NCBI GenBank assembly: GCA_964058845.1
Contig: CAXKVR010000539.1
Span: forward strand, 1 to 47,099
From: Carex sylvatica
Lineage: Eukaryota; Streptophyta; Magnoliopsida; Poales; Cyperaceae
Direction: 5' to 3'
DNA length: 47,099 nucleotides
Both the position numbers and the translations under genes were made by a program. The notes beneath the pieces were generated by a model that was given only the letters and a program-made list of their open reading frames with translations, was not told the DNA's origin and made no database searches. This document shows positions 34,100-45,486 of the stretch, one piece after another; position 1 is the stretch's first letter; each line of letters begins with the position of its first letter.

Positions 34100-37070
34100 A
34101 TGTCATTTGATGTATCTAATAGTGTAGAGATAGGCTAAAATGACATTTATGTCGATGAAGATGAAAATAATTCGAGAATTCATATGCAGGTAATCTTTGT
34201 TATTTTACATTTTTAAAATATTTACAATTGCAACTTAAGCAAGAGTGTTAGTGATTATGGTTTGCTTGTGTGAAACAGTCAGATATCACGAATCCCTACA
34301 TCCATTATTATGATGCAGTACAAGTTGATGAGCCTTTGTCAAATGATACAACTAAGCCATATGTCAGCATGGAATTCAATACACCTGAAGAGGCATACAC
34401 TTTCTACAACAATTATGCATGTTTTGTTGGATTTAGTGTTCGCAAAAACAGTTCAACAACTAATAAGAATGGGATGTCATCGGTTTGGTATGTTTGTTCT
34501 AAAGAAGGAAAATCAAGATGGCATAAAAGAAAAAATGGAAGCTCGGCGGATCTTGCTACACCTGAGAAAGAACATGAGATTACAAGGTGTGACTGCAAGG
34601 CCTTATTGAGGATCAGAATTATGAAAAGTGAAAAATGGAAAATGAGCGTATTTGGGGAGGATCACAATCATGCTTTGATCACGAGCCCTTCGAAGATAAG
34701 AAATTTACGATCCCAAAAGTGCATGACGGCATGTCAGAAGGACACCATTCGTAAATTGAGTGATCAAAATGTGAAAACATCACAAATTCACGAATACATA
34801 GGTGCTGAAAATGATGATAAGGAGAATGTTAGGTTCAAGAAAAAGGATATAAGCAATCTAATAGCGGGAGATAATGCAAAACTCGTAGGGGTTGATGTTC
34901 ACACAACTGTGATGTATTTCAAATAGAAGCAAGAGAATCAAGATGATCCCGAGTTATTTTATTCGGTATTGGCAGATGAGGATGGTGTTGTGAAGAATAT
35001 TTTTTGGGTTGATGGTAGAGAAAGGAGAGTATACAAAGAGTTCGATGATGTCGTGACTTTTGATACCACTTATCATACAAACAAGTACAACATGCCTTTT
35101 ACACCGTTCATTGGAGTCAACCACCACTGTCAATCCATCTTATTTGGCATGGCTCTTCTCAAATGCGAGACAACGGATAACTTTTGTTGGTTGTTCAAAA
35201 CATAATTAGAGGCAATGTACGGCAAGCATCCTTCCGCCATTATTATCGACCAAGATCCCGCGATGAAGAAGGCAATCGAGTTGGTTTTTCCAAAAACTAT
35301 CTATAGATGCTGTCAGTGACATATAATGAGGAAGGCAAGGAAACGTTTTGCGAAGCTTTACAATGAGAAGGCTGGGTTTGAGGATGAATTAAAGGCTATA
35401 ATCATCCGTAGTAAGATGGTTTTAGATTTTGAGAAACGTTGGACAACTATGTGCAATACGTACAATGTGCACAACAGTAAGTACATTAAGGTGATGTATA
35501 GAAATCGGGAGTAATGGGTGCCAGCCTATTTTCGAGGCACTTTTTTTGCCGACATGTCAACTACACAGAGGAGTGAGAGTATGAATGCTATATTTAAGTT
35601 ACTGGTAAACAATCACAAATCTGTTTATCAATTTGTATTGCAGATTGAGAAGCTCATTGAGAGCATTTGGCAAAGAGAGAGTGACGAGGATATAAAAGAT
35701 AACAATGAGGTGCCGCAACTATGGTCAAGATACAAAATGGAGGTCAAAGCACGCCAAGTTTATACACGGCAAGTATTCGGGTTGTTCAAAGATATGGTAC
35801 AAAATAGCACACTTGGTGTTGTTGTCGAAATCGAGAGAGGTGTCTCTTATAAGGTTAACATTTTCGAACATCCTGAAATTTATAATTATGTACCCGATTC
35901 ATACATAGTAGAGGTGGACAAGGAAAGGTGTACGATTTTTTGTGATTGCAATGGGCACATAACAAGTGGGATTCTTTGCCCACATCCTATAAAAATAATG
36001 CAATACGTGGGTATGACACACCTACTCGACCATTATATTTTGAAACGGTGGACTAAAGAGGCTAATGTAAGTGCCAAAAGATCCATTAGTGAGAGAAGTA
36101 TGGATTCGGGCGAGTCGGCAGAGTTGCTGACATTGATGAAAGCTTCTTTAAAATTAGATTGGATGGAGCTTACCGACCTAGGGGCTATTAGTGCAGAGGC
36201 TTATATTTGTATGAAGGAGATAATTGCAAGCGAAAAACAGAAATTGTTGTCGGTACTAGATAAGCAAGCACAAGGAGGTTGTCTACCAAGCCTTGAAGCT
36301 AATTTCAAAGAAGGGTCAGGGAATGAGGAATTTAATGCCAATCCCATATTTCATGACCCACAAGAGTCACAATGCAAAGGTAAAAAGAAGATTTCGACAC
36401 GGATGGTGCCTCCTTCTTTGAAGAAGCGCAGAACTTGTAGTATATGTGGCGAAAAAGAGGGCCACAACTCAAGAACTTGCCCAATGGTTCAATTTTTTTT
36501 ATATCTTTTTCTTAACTTAGTGCTAACTGCTTTGAAACTGATAGTCTTTTTTCTGGTGCCTTTTTGAAATGTAAGTTGGTTTGTCATAAATTTCTGTTAT
36601 ATGTTCTGTCATATATGTTTTTATTGGTTTGAAATGCAATATTGGTCTGTCATAAATTTTTGGTGTCATATATGCTTTTATTGGCTTGAAATGCAAGTTG
36701 CTATGATATGTTTGTTATTTGTTCAAATAACCTAGATATTCATCTCAGCATTGATCTGGTAATACGTACCCAGCATTGATATGGTAATAACCTAGATATT
36801 CATCTCAGTATTTCTTTAATTCATTGTTTACTCATATGGAGCTCAATTATTATTCACTATTTACTTGCTGTTATATACTGGCAAGCACAAATGCTACCAT
36901 ATACCTAATTGGTACTATGCATAGTATAGATTACTCAATTTTAATTCATGCTTTGCTTAGTGTGATAGTTGAAAAATAATGGAAAAGACAAACGTAAGAC
37001 AGTTGTTGATGAGGAGAGTGGTGTTTACAAGATAGTAGAAATTTACGAATCTGAGGAAGACGATTTATAA
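34100..37070 (+). pseudogene. FAR1/MudrA-type MULE transposase, five in-frame stops
   Basis: The protein would cut and join the element's ends. Exons by splice signals: 34100-34189, 34279-36486, 36969-37070, all phase 0, about 800 codons, normal for this family. Domains in order: FAR1 DNA-binding domain (34351-34700; FNTPEEAYTFYNNYACFVGF, C and H ligands, GEDHNH); MULE transposase domain with catalytic D at 35062 (TFDTTYHTN), D at 35248 (IIIDQDPAM) and E at 35575 (TQRSES); SWIM finger C-x-C...C-x-H (35941-35985); CCHC knuckle (CSICGEKEGHNSRTC, 36436-36480); an acidic end (ESEEDDL). Nonsense codons are at 34136 (TAA), 34924 (TAG), 35203 (TAA), 35317 (TGA) and 35512 (TAA). No frameshift is seen. 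The TGA at 35317 sits where this family usually has Trp (C-x-WH), so G-to-A decay is likely. Confidence 0.92.
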
Positions 37071-37754
37071 ACTGTTTTATTTAGACTATCTTATTATCTC
37101 TAAGACTATTTAATTTTATTTAGACTATGTTGTAATTTTAAGATGTTGTAATTTTATTCTCTCTATACTATGTTGTGATTTTTTTGTTGTCTACTCATTT
37201 TTATGAGTGTATGTGAATATGTTGTATACAATGGAAAATTATATGTATACAAACATAAAATTACAATCAGTTTTAAATGTTTTCCATAGGTGCAACACCA
37301 TGCTATTGGCATGGCACCCTAATGCTCTTGTAGAATGACTCAAATTGACTGAAATTGACTCAAATTGTTTAGCAACTTTTTAAATTCTTCTCTATTCTCT
37401 CCTAAGTGAAGATTATTGAAACAAGCATACTGATGATTACCGTCCCTGTTATGTGGCAGCATTGATCTCCAAGCATAACTTTTCCCCATTCTACTGCATA
37501 CATGTCAGGAGTCTAAGAAAATAATACAAAGTCATATATGATCAGTGGCAATATAATGAAAAAAAAACTACTAGTCAAAATGACCTCCTTAATAAAGCAA
37601 CATAACCAATATATCCAGAAGTTTGACCATTCATGTAACATAAATCAATTAACAACTACAATTCATGCAACATAACCAACATAACCAATATAACCAATGT
37701 AAATAAGATAAGCGGCAGGTTCTTAATTAACAACTACAATTCATGCAACATACA

Positions 37755-38084
37755 TTAATTAACAACTATAATTAATACAAAAATTAACATACAAAGTACA
37801 CACATCAATACACAAAGTATAATTAATCCGGCTAGTAATTTCTTGAGTATCCAAATGATTCCCGCTTCAAATATATCTCTTGAACTATTTTTGTAATGTT
37901 GCATCTTAGATCTGTTATTGAACTTAGTAGTGATGTCGCACCAACCATTCCACTCATTGCAATCTTGACAACTATAAAATTGTTTTTTGTAGTTCGTCGG
38001 GGTCCATAAAAACTTCACAAATGTAGGCTTATGACATCTCTTGCAAGAAGGGTTTGATGAAGAATGACTATTTTGGCTACTCAT
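37755..38084 (-). CDS. GRF-type zinc-finger protein with C-terminal membrane segment, carried by the MULE
   Basis: The 109-residue frame is complete. Residues 14-50 form a GRF-like zinc finger: C14-x2-C17, then N31-YKKQF36-YSC39-x2-C42 and W48-C-D50. The family's central N-x-G-R-x-F appears here as NYKKQF, so the Gly-Arg pair is changed. Residues about 74-108 are strongly hydrophobic (AGLIILCVLMCVLCMLIF), a probable membrane anchor. It resembles the small plant GRF-finger proteins annotated as At4g04775-like, whose function is unknown. The ATG at 38084 follows a splice acceptor (TGTGTAG, 38091-38090). The matching donor CTG|GTATGTC at 38883 would put the first, non-coding exon at the right TIR. 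It converges on the transposase, the mudrB position. Its role in transposition is unproven; host gene capture is an alternative. Confidence 0.75.
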   Translation of the reverse strand: MSSQNSHSSSNPSCKRCHKPTFVKFLWTPTNYKKQFYSCQDCNEWNGWCDITTKFNNRSKMQHYKNSSRDIFEAGIIWILKKLLAGLIILCVLMCVLCMLIFVLIIVVN

Positions 38085-38089
38085 TTTGC

Positions 38090-38883
38090 CTACACAAACA
38101 AGTACAAAGATGATGGTTGAGATAGTAAATAGAACACAATTTGGTCTGTTTAGTTAGCACATGTCAGACCATGGAAACAATGAGAACCAATTAAAAATAT
38201 AGAATCTCTGGTGTGAAGAGACAATTGAGGAACTGATTGAACTAACACCTGTTCTTGGCAGAGGAGGGTACTAGGTGTAGACTAAAAGCAGAGCTCTATA
38301 AAGGAAAAATGATAACTGGTGACTTTGTGTTGGTGACTTTGTGTTCTAATTCTAAATAAGCATGAATTGATAAGCACAAAAAGAAATATTGCAACTAGTA
38401 AGATACTGGAGATGTTAATGTTACTGTCATTACCACATGATTTAAAAATAATAATGAACTGCTTTTAGTTCACAAGCTTGTCATCACCTACTAATTCTAA
38501 ATAATCATGAACTGCTTTGAGACTTCTAAAACCCCAATTTTTCAGATACCTACAACACCACTTATCAAGAGAACCCAATTAGAAAATCACCATTTCACCC
38601 AAATTTCACATTATTTACTAAATCTAAGGGCAAAATTCACATTACTGACTAAAGGCAAAAACTGACTGCTGGAGCCACCAATTTCATTTTATATGTATAG
38701 ACTATAGAATAATCATATATCAACCAATTTGAGATATTACCAACAAAGCAATAAAAACATTGGTACCATGTGTATACACACTCCCCTAATCGTATAAAAT
38801 GCCCCTCTAATTCTTACCACCCCTGCACCTTAAAAAATTAGAAAAGAAAGCAAATTTAGTATCAATTTAGAGTTTAGACATAC
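38090..38883 (-). other. Probable 5' UTR intron of the GRF-finger gene
   Basis: Minus-strand donor GTATGTC at 38883 and acceptor TAG at 38092-38090 frame 794 bp of AT-rich, non-coding DNA. The start codon at 38084 follows 5 bases after. Confidence 0.65.
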
Positions 38884-39050
38884 CAGCAGAAGGAGGACGA
38901 GTGTCAGCGTCGAAACCCTACGAAACCCTAGTTGCCGCTGTCACAGAAGGAATGGAGATCTCCGCTGTCACAGAAGAGGAGAGTTGATCGCTGGCAACTA
39001 GGAAAGGTTTTCACTGCTGGAGAGGTTTTCGCCGCTGAAGTCGCGCCAGA

Positions 39051-39245
39051 GAGAGTCGCTGGGAGGGAGGAGTCGGGATGCTAAAAAGAAAGGGTTCAAA
39101 TTTGAAATGGAGGGTCCATTTAATTTTTTCAGTGACATTTCATAATCAGATCAGATGGATTTGCACGAATCTTGAAGGTTATCTAATGGATCAAAATGCG
39201 AAGCACAAAGGGCTGTTTGCTTTGCAAAGTACATCAGCGTTACTA
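39051..39245 (-). repeat. Right TIR of the MULE
   Basis: This is the inverted copy of the left TIR; read inward on the minus strand it begins AGTAACGCTGATGTAC. The adjoining leader (38884-39050) has two AAACCCTA motifs at 38913-38920 and 38923-38930. A palindromic MITE lies about 15 bases outside this end. Confidence 0.9.
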
Positions 39246-39261
39246 TATATATATATATAGA

Positions 39262-39692
39262 GAGAGAGAAAGTGACTAATATGCATTCGTATACATATGA
39301 GCCGAAATACATACGGTCCAAATTTAAAATTTTAAAATTCAAAAAATCGATCTGAACCATTCATCTTGTTCTCCATATTAATATGTGCTTCGAGACCAAA
39401 TTTTATATTTTTCTGAATTTTTGTACTATTTATTATGCCACTTTGAAAATTATTGATCCAACTGTGGCTGCTGATTTTACTGTTTTGTTAAGCCACCGTT
39501 AAATCAATAATTTTCAAAGTGGCTTAATAAATAGTAAAAAAATTCAGAAAAATATAAAATTTGATTTCGAAGTACATATTAATATGGAGAACAAGATAAA
39601 AGGTTCAGATCGACTTTTTAGATTTTGAAATTTCAAATTTGAACCGTATGTATTTCGGCCCATGTGCATATGAATGCATATTAGTCTCTCTA
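39262..39692. mobile_element. Palindromic Mutator-type MITE, family A, copy 2
   Basis: This has the same structure as 15182-15598: ends with AGTGACTAATATGCATTCG, an AAATACATACGG block, CCATATTAATATG in both arms and a GCTGATTTTACTGTTTTGT centre. It lies just outside the right end of the MULE, within GA/TA repeats, so a target duplication is not readable. Confidence 0.8.
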
Positions 39693-39699
39693 TATATAT

Positions 39700-40340
39700 T
39701 GTCCATTATTTGATAACATATAAAGTTATGATCACAAACAATCCGAAATATATAGATTGGACATTAGATGCGACAAAACCGTAATTTGATTTGACGAATA
39801 TTCGTCGCTTTGACTCCAAAATATTGAAAGTTCAAACTAATTTGAAAATGATTTAAATCTGATATCATCCACACCAAAACGATTAACATTAAATTAATTA
39901 AAAAAGATTAGGTAAAGAGAGAATTCCGTGAAGACGATGGCATTATCTGTAGTGACAAGCTGGCTCACATTAAAACATTCTCATTTCTCAGTTTAGACTC
40001 AAAATAATTAATCTTTATATTGATCAATTAATAATTTAATAAACCTTGGAAGATGTACATTCGTTTTAATTCTCTTGTTTTTTCATGTATTTTATTTTGT
40101 AGTTCTGAGCTAGCGGTACATGTTATTCGTTTGTATGGTAGCGAAGAGCTGTTGAAAAGAATAATATACTATGCCGTGGGTCCCATTGACGAGATTCTCC
40201 CATCTTGGTTGTTCTCACTGTGGGGCCTAGTGAAAGAGAGATGGCATGTGCCGCTCACGTGTCATTACGGATTAGTAAATAATAATAGAGAAATAAATAA
40301 AAATTAATCAACCAATTGTTTTCGGCTTATTCTGTCTGAG
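39700..40340. other. Intergenic DNA, no gene recognised
   Basis: AT-rich. The 84-codon frame at 40053-40307 has no recognisable domain. A CTCACGTGTC sequence (G-box core CACGTG, near 40256) could be a chance match. Confidence 0.4.
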
Positions 40341-40343
40341 ATA

Positions 40344-40536
40344 GGAGTAGGTCGGATGTCCATTGGACCTACTTTTAATTTTGATGAGCTCGTACTATTA
40401 TCATTAAGATCTGTGTGCACAGAAATTGATAAAAACTCGCACGGATTTTAATACCGAGTGCACGAATTTTGATGCAATTGGATGGTCACAACACCCATCG
40501 AACCAAAGTAAGTCCAATGGGCATCGGACCTACTCC
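40344..40536. mobile_element. Small inverted-repeat element (193 bp)
   Basis: The left end GGAGTAGGTCGGATGTCCAT matches the complement of the right end, GGAGTAGGTCCGATGCCCAT, and the match continues through TGGACTTACTTT. No matching flanking duplication was found. It is non-coding. Confidence 0.7.
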
Positions 40537-40892
40537 GACTCCATTCTGTCCGGATGCTACAAATATATATATATATATATTTCTTCCTTTTTTATATGAA
40601 GAGCATGAACTTATTTTTAGGTGATAATGAAACATTAATTAATTCTTGGAAAATCTCTATCAAGTTCATTCTTAATTAATTTAGGTAAACTCTGTATATT
40701 GTGAACTTCCACATGCATGGCTTCTACAAGCCATCATCTTGTTGGCCCAATATGACAATACTAAATTTGATTAAAAAAAATGTTTAGTATGGAAATAGTA
40801 CGTTTGACCTCCAATTGAACATATATAATTTGATCTGTGTGTATGGATTTATCCGAAAGCATAAGAAATTCAAATGTTAATAATTATTTGAA

Positions 40893-41292
40893 GAGTGAGG
40901 CTACGCTACTGTGTCATGTTAGCACACATCGGTCTGTACTATGGATCTATATTTTATTTTTAAAATTTAAACAGTTAATTTGAAAATTTTCAACATAATT
41001 TTCATATGAAACTGTAGTTGGATAACAAATTTTACATTCCTTTTATATATATATATTTTTAATTTTATTACATTTGTAGAAAATAATTTGATCTAAAGAT
41101 TCTAGATCATCTAAAAATAATTATTGTCTACATATTAAAAAAATACTGAAAAATATATATAAAAATGTAAAATTTGACCTCCAAATACATTTTTATATGC
41201 AACTCATGTTCAATAGTTTGGATCAACTATTTGATTTTTAAAATCTACCGTTGTACATAATAGCGTGTATGTACACACACAAACCCTCACTC
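40893..41292. mobile_element. Mutator-type MITE, GAGTGAGG ends
   Basis: The ends are GAGTGAGGCT (left) and GAGTGAGGGT (complement of right). The interior has paired arms, including CAAATTTTACATTCCTTTT and its degenerate complement, and a GATCTAAAGATTCTAGATC core. It shares style with the family at 41366. The target duplication is unclear (a TTTGAA overlap is seen on both sides). Confidence 0.6.
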
Positions 41293-41365
41293 TTTTGAAT
41301 CTTGCTAGTACAAAAACATAAAATGGATTGTGTATGGGAGAACAAAATTGTATATATATATATAT

Positions 41366-41769
41366 GAGTAAGACTAGGGTGCTATGGGTTGCATAGAGGA
41401 CTAGGTGCTACGGCTCAATATTTGAGTTTTTAAAATCCTAACGGTCGATCCGAACCGTTTATCTTGTTCTCCATATTAATATGTGTTTGGAGGCCAAATT
41501 TTACATTTTTTGAAATTTTTTTACTAATTTTTTAGATAGTTGGAAAATCAAATATCTGAATGGTGCAGAATTTTTTAGATCAAGTGATTTTTTATCTATC
41601 TAAAAAAATAGTAAATTTTTTCAAAAAATGTAAAATATGGTCTCCAAACACATATTAATATGGAGAACAAGATGAACAGTTCAGATCGACCGTTAGAATT
41701 TAAAAAAATCAAATATTAAACCGTAGCACCATAGCTTTCTATACAATCCATAGCACCCTAGCCTTACTC
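41366..41769. mobile_element. Mutator-type MITE, family B, GAGTAAGACTAGGGTGCTAT ends
   Basis: The 404-bp element has inverted ends GAGTAAGACTAGGGTGCTAT (left) and GAGTAAGGCTAGGGTGCTAT (complement of right). Inner arms contain CCATATTAATATG and GGTCGATCCGAACCGTT or degenerate complements. The flanks are TA repeats. The first ten bases, GAGTAAGACT, are the same as the first ten of the MULE at 32984. Confidence 0.85.
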
Positions 41770-42203
41770 TATATATATAATAAGATGGATGTGTATGGGA
41801 GAACAAAATTGTAAGGTAGCAAGTAGCAAGGCGGTAGATTGTAATGGTCCATGGGCCTCTTTATGAGGGGTCAACGTCAGGCCTTCTTATTCCAGAGTTA
41901 TTCTCTCGCTATTCTATTCCCATCCTTGGTTCCTTGAACCACTCAGGAGATGAAGAGAAGATGTGGCCGGTTCTCTTTTCTCCCAGTAGACCGTACCAGG
42001 GAATAAAACGGAAATAATAACTTTTGTTTCCTCTTACGGTCTCTTTTTAGGCGCGCACGTCATTACTCGTGGATGCACTCGCGTATATATATTTGTCTCT
42101 TTTTCATACTAGAAAAAGAGAACTTCATCTTTTTCTGCAAGAGGAGGCCTGGTTCATCTACCTAGATCCTCGGATCTTGGACATGCACAGTACAATATCA
42201 AAC

Positions 42204-42205
<2 letters not shown>

Positions 42206-42235
<30 letters not shown>
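42206..42235. repeat. Poly(C) tract of about 30 bases
   Basis: An uninterrupted run of C in otherwise AT-rich DNA. Its length is uncertain in any sequencing read. Confidence 0.9.
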
Positions 42236-42237
<2 letters not shown>

Positions 42238-42328
42238 AATTAATTTTGAAGTTAAAGACGAGTTGCCAGTGATAAATCGTAATCATTAATTGGACCCATT
42301 TAAATTAATTGCATGCTACAGGCAGGCT

Positions 42329-42849
42329 TAGGGGTGAAAACAGAGCGGATAAATGTTAATACCATATCCGCATCTGTCGGATAATGAGCGGATACGAATA
42401 CGGATACGGATTCGAATATGGATATAAAACGAATAATGATCGGATAATTAAGATATATGAACTTCTAAGATATAAATATAAATTAAAAAATTAAATATAA
42501 ATATTAATGAACTTATAAGAGATGGGAGATAATCTATTCATAATATATATATATCAAATAAATGAATGGTAATAAAAGATGTTGTGGTTTAGTGGTTTGA
42601 AGTTTAGTCTAAAGGAGGATATTAATTCTTATTTTATATGAGTCAGACTTAATTAATTATTAGATTTCGAATAGTTCGGATATTCGCTCCGTTTAGGACT
42701 CCGTATCTGAATTCATATCTGAATTCGAATCTTCTATAGATATCCGATAATTATCCGAATCCGTATCCAGAAATTATCCAGATTCAGATTATATGCGAAT
42801 ACGGAGCGGATATATATCCGCCGGATAATCCGGCTCCGTTTTCACCCTA
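42329..42849. mobile_element. hAT-type element (TAGGGGTG family)
   Basis: The left end is TAGGGGTGAAAACAGAGCGG; the right end GGCTCCGTTTTCACCCTA is its inverted partner. The flanks GGCAGGCT and TACAGGCT agree at 6 of 8 bases, a decayed 8-bp duplication. Subterminal CCGAATCCGTATCC-type repeats are abundant. A GTGGTTTAGTGGTTTGAAG stretch near 42585 looks like a weak tRNA A-box region, possibly a decayed SINE. It is non-coding and the sister copy of 30756-31428. Confidence 0.82.
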
Positions 42850-45476
42850 TACAGGCTGCAGGTACTTATCCTCGGAGATATCCCAACTCTGTGGAAAGAT
42901 CTGAACCCGTTTATCCAAATTCCGATTATCATATATCCATCCAATATTAAAGATTGAAAATAAAAAATTTGAAAGGAGGAATTTTATTCTTAAGTTGTTT
43001 CTTAATTAAAAGCTTGTGCAATTTGAGGAAACATAAGCATTAAATTCCAATTATTTGTGGTCCTGATTTGCTAATGGAATTAACAGTACTAAGTGAATGG
43101 TCTTTTTTAATAGCTAAAATTTACTTTACTGAGAATTTCATTTTTATTTTAAAGAAGAAAGAAAGAAAGAAAAGGTGAAGTAAAAAAATATGACAAGTGT
43201 GTGCATTCATTGTACGTCACATATATATTTCCACTATATATATTATATTGCCTCTTTTATTTTATTTTTGTCGCATATATATATAGCATTGACATGAAAT
43301 CAAATATATATACATTTATATCTCTTAATTTATTGTTCCATGAAAACCTTCACATCCAATACAAAGAGAGTGTTATAATATATATCGTTTCTTTTTTGTT
43401 CATAGATTATAATATATGGTGCATCAGTATGTGTAGTAGTACTAGGGTTACTTTCTCATTAGATCATTGATTCAAGTTATATATAGTAAGAATAACATAA
43501 CGAGATATATATCCTTGTCAATTCTTTGGTAACTAAACAAATCTAAGAATCTTTATTATTAATATCAACGGCTTAAAAGTCCTATTTGTTTTTTTAAAAA
43601 GCAAAGAGAAAATAAACTAAAAAGGAGAAAAATGAATAAATTAAGCTCAAATTTTACGAAAACTCGTGGTGTGAACTAGCTAGCATCTATATATACTAAC
43701 AAAAATCTCGAATTATTCTTAACTTTAAAAACTATTGCTTGTTTTTTTAAAAAATGTTAGTAGCCACATATATATAATTACTATAAGGACTTAAATTTGA
43801 CAATAAATTAAATTGAGAAAATTTAAATGTAAATTGACAATAAAAATATTTGTTATTTAAATTGAACTAATTCTCACTTAGAAGAATTAAGGGGTCATGT
43901 ATATAGAGTGTGTGATGGATGGATGATGCTTTTGGGGTACACGTGATGATGATAGACGTGAGATGTGTGAATATGAACGTGTGGAACCCAACCCTATCAT
44001 TGGTTTTTGTAACTTTTGATTCCTTCCCCCCCAACCAGGCAACCCATATGAACCCGGTTCTCCACCGACCGTGACTAACCTATGCCAAATTACAAATGGA
44101 GTCCTGCTCACTTGACTCCCTTCTCGTGTTAAGATCTAGAGTATATATATATATTTGAGAGTTCAGTTGAGTTGAGTCGGTCCCACGCGTACGTCGATCG
44201 TTTCTATGTCCGTGTATAGTAACAAAAACATACAGTGAAAATAAACAATGAATATACAAATTAAAACCACAAATATACAGACTCCAAGTTAGTAGAGCAT
44301 CGTATGCTTAGTCATGTGCTGAACCAGGACAAGCACAAAAATAGTAATTTTCAGTTCATGATGTATGTGCTAGCTAGCTAGATAGGGACCAACGAAGTAC
44401 TTGATTAGTTGACACAAAATAGTAATTTTCAATTTCTCAGCCTACTTATAATGCATGTATTGATACTAAATTTTTAAGATTGCTAAAATTATAGGTTTTT
44501 TTTTTTAAATTAATCAGTAATCACCCATGTATCAAACCCTTGGCGCAAATTCAGAAATCAACTATATAGCTCATTGCAACGACCAGCATTGATTCATAGA
44601 TATATGGTCTTTAATTAATCACCCATGCACGTCCAAGAAACAATAATTAATTAGACATGTCAAATATATATTCACTTCTCCGTACCTGATTTGATCTCTT
44701 TTCACAGGGTGGGCTAGCCCTCTAGCTGCTTGCATATGGGGTTGCAGCAACGCAGAACTCGGTAATCGAGGCTGCATGCATTCGACCCCAGAATTGATCA
44801 TCGCTTAACACAGTTCAAATCAAAACCCACCCCGTGAGTCTCACTGGTTTCCTTTTTGTGTATGTGTTTGTGGTCCAATTAATTGCCTATCTTTTGAATT
44901 CTACATCAGACTGCAAAAATGTTACTGTGCCAGAAATCTTACATCTCTGAGTCTGTCTGAATCTGATTTAAAAAAAGAACTTAGAAAGGCAAAGGTTAAG
45001 CGCCATTCATTGCAATCTGACCTAATAGTAACAGTCTTGGGAATAATAATTAAATGTAGCACAGATAAGTTATATATATATGCACCATCCTAATTCGTAG
45101 GTTTCAGTGGAAATGTGGATTAATTTGAGTCTCAGCAATTAATAACAGGTGTTTGTGTGTTTAAACTTCCTATAGATCTGCTTATTCATGTCATGTAGCA
45201 AATTAATTATATGTTATATGTTCATTTTTTTTACCTCCTAATCTCAACGGTGGATGCATAACGGCCTGTGCGGTCCAGATTCGTTATGGCCTCGGAAGCA
45301 TTCCGATAGGACGGTCACCTTTTTTAATGTGTGTGTGTGTTCTAGTGTTTTTTTAGAGAAAAATGAGGTTCTAGTTTGGCCTCAAGTTTCATCAATCATG
45401 GCATCAGAAGTGTATGAGATTGCATATTAAATGTTTTCAAAGAAGATATTATATGTTCAAGTTAATTAAATGATAT
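42850..45476. other. Intergenic DNA, no gene recognised
   Basis: No supported gene. The minus-strand frames at 43887-44111 and 44619-44801 carry no domain. The region near 43890-44200 is less AT-rich and could be a regulatory region or gene fragment, but I cannot assign it. Confidence 0.45.
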
Positions 45477-45486
45477 TTTATGTTTA

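Larger units (their letters stand above)
32984..39245 (+). mobile_element. Mutator-like element (MULE, MuDR/FAR1 type), ~6.26 kb, two convergent genes
   Basis: Long inverted repeats bound the element: 32984-33180 and, inverted, 39051-39245. Inside are a FAR1/MudrA-type transposase gene on the plus strand (34100-37070) and a small GRF-type zinc-finger gene on the minus strand (38084-37755). They converge on a spacer of 684 bp. Each gene has a likely non-coding first exon in or beside a TIR, then a 5' UTR intron: 33367-34079 for the transposase and 38883-38090 for the GRF gene, both GT-AG. Both flanks are TA repeats, so a 9-11 bp target duplication cannot be told apart. The transposase has five nonsense codons, so this copy is not autonomous as read. 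Confidence 0.88.

Noticed and set aside
43887..44111. 74-codon minus-strand frame in less AT-rich DNA
   Set aside because: No domain, no splice partners and no conserved motif that I recognise; left as unassigned.
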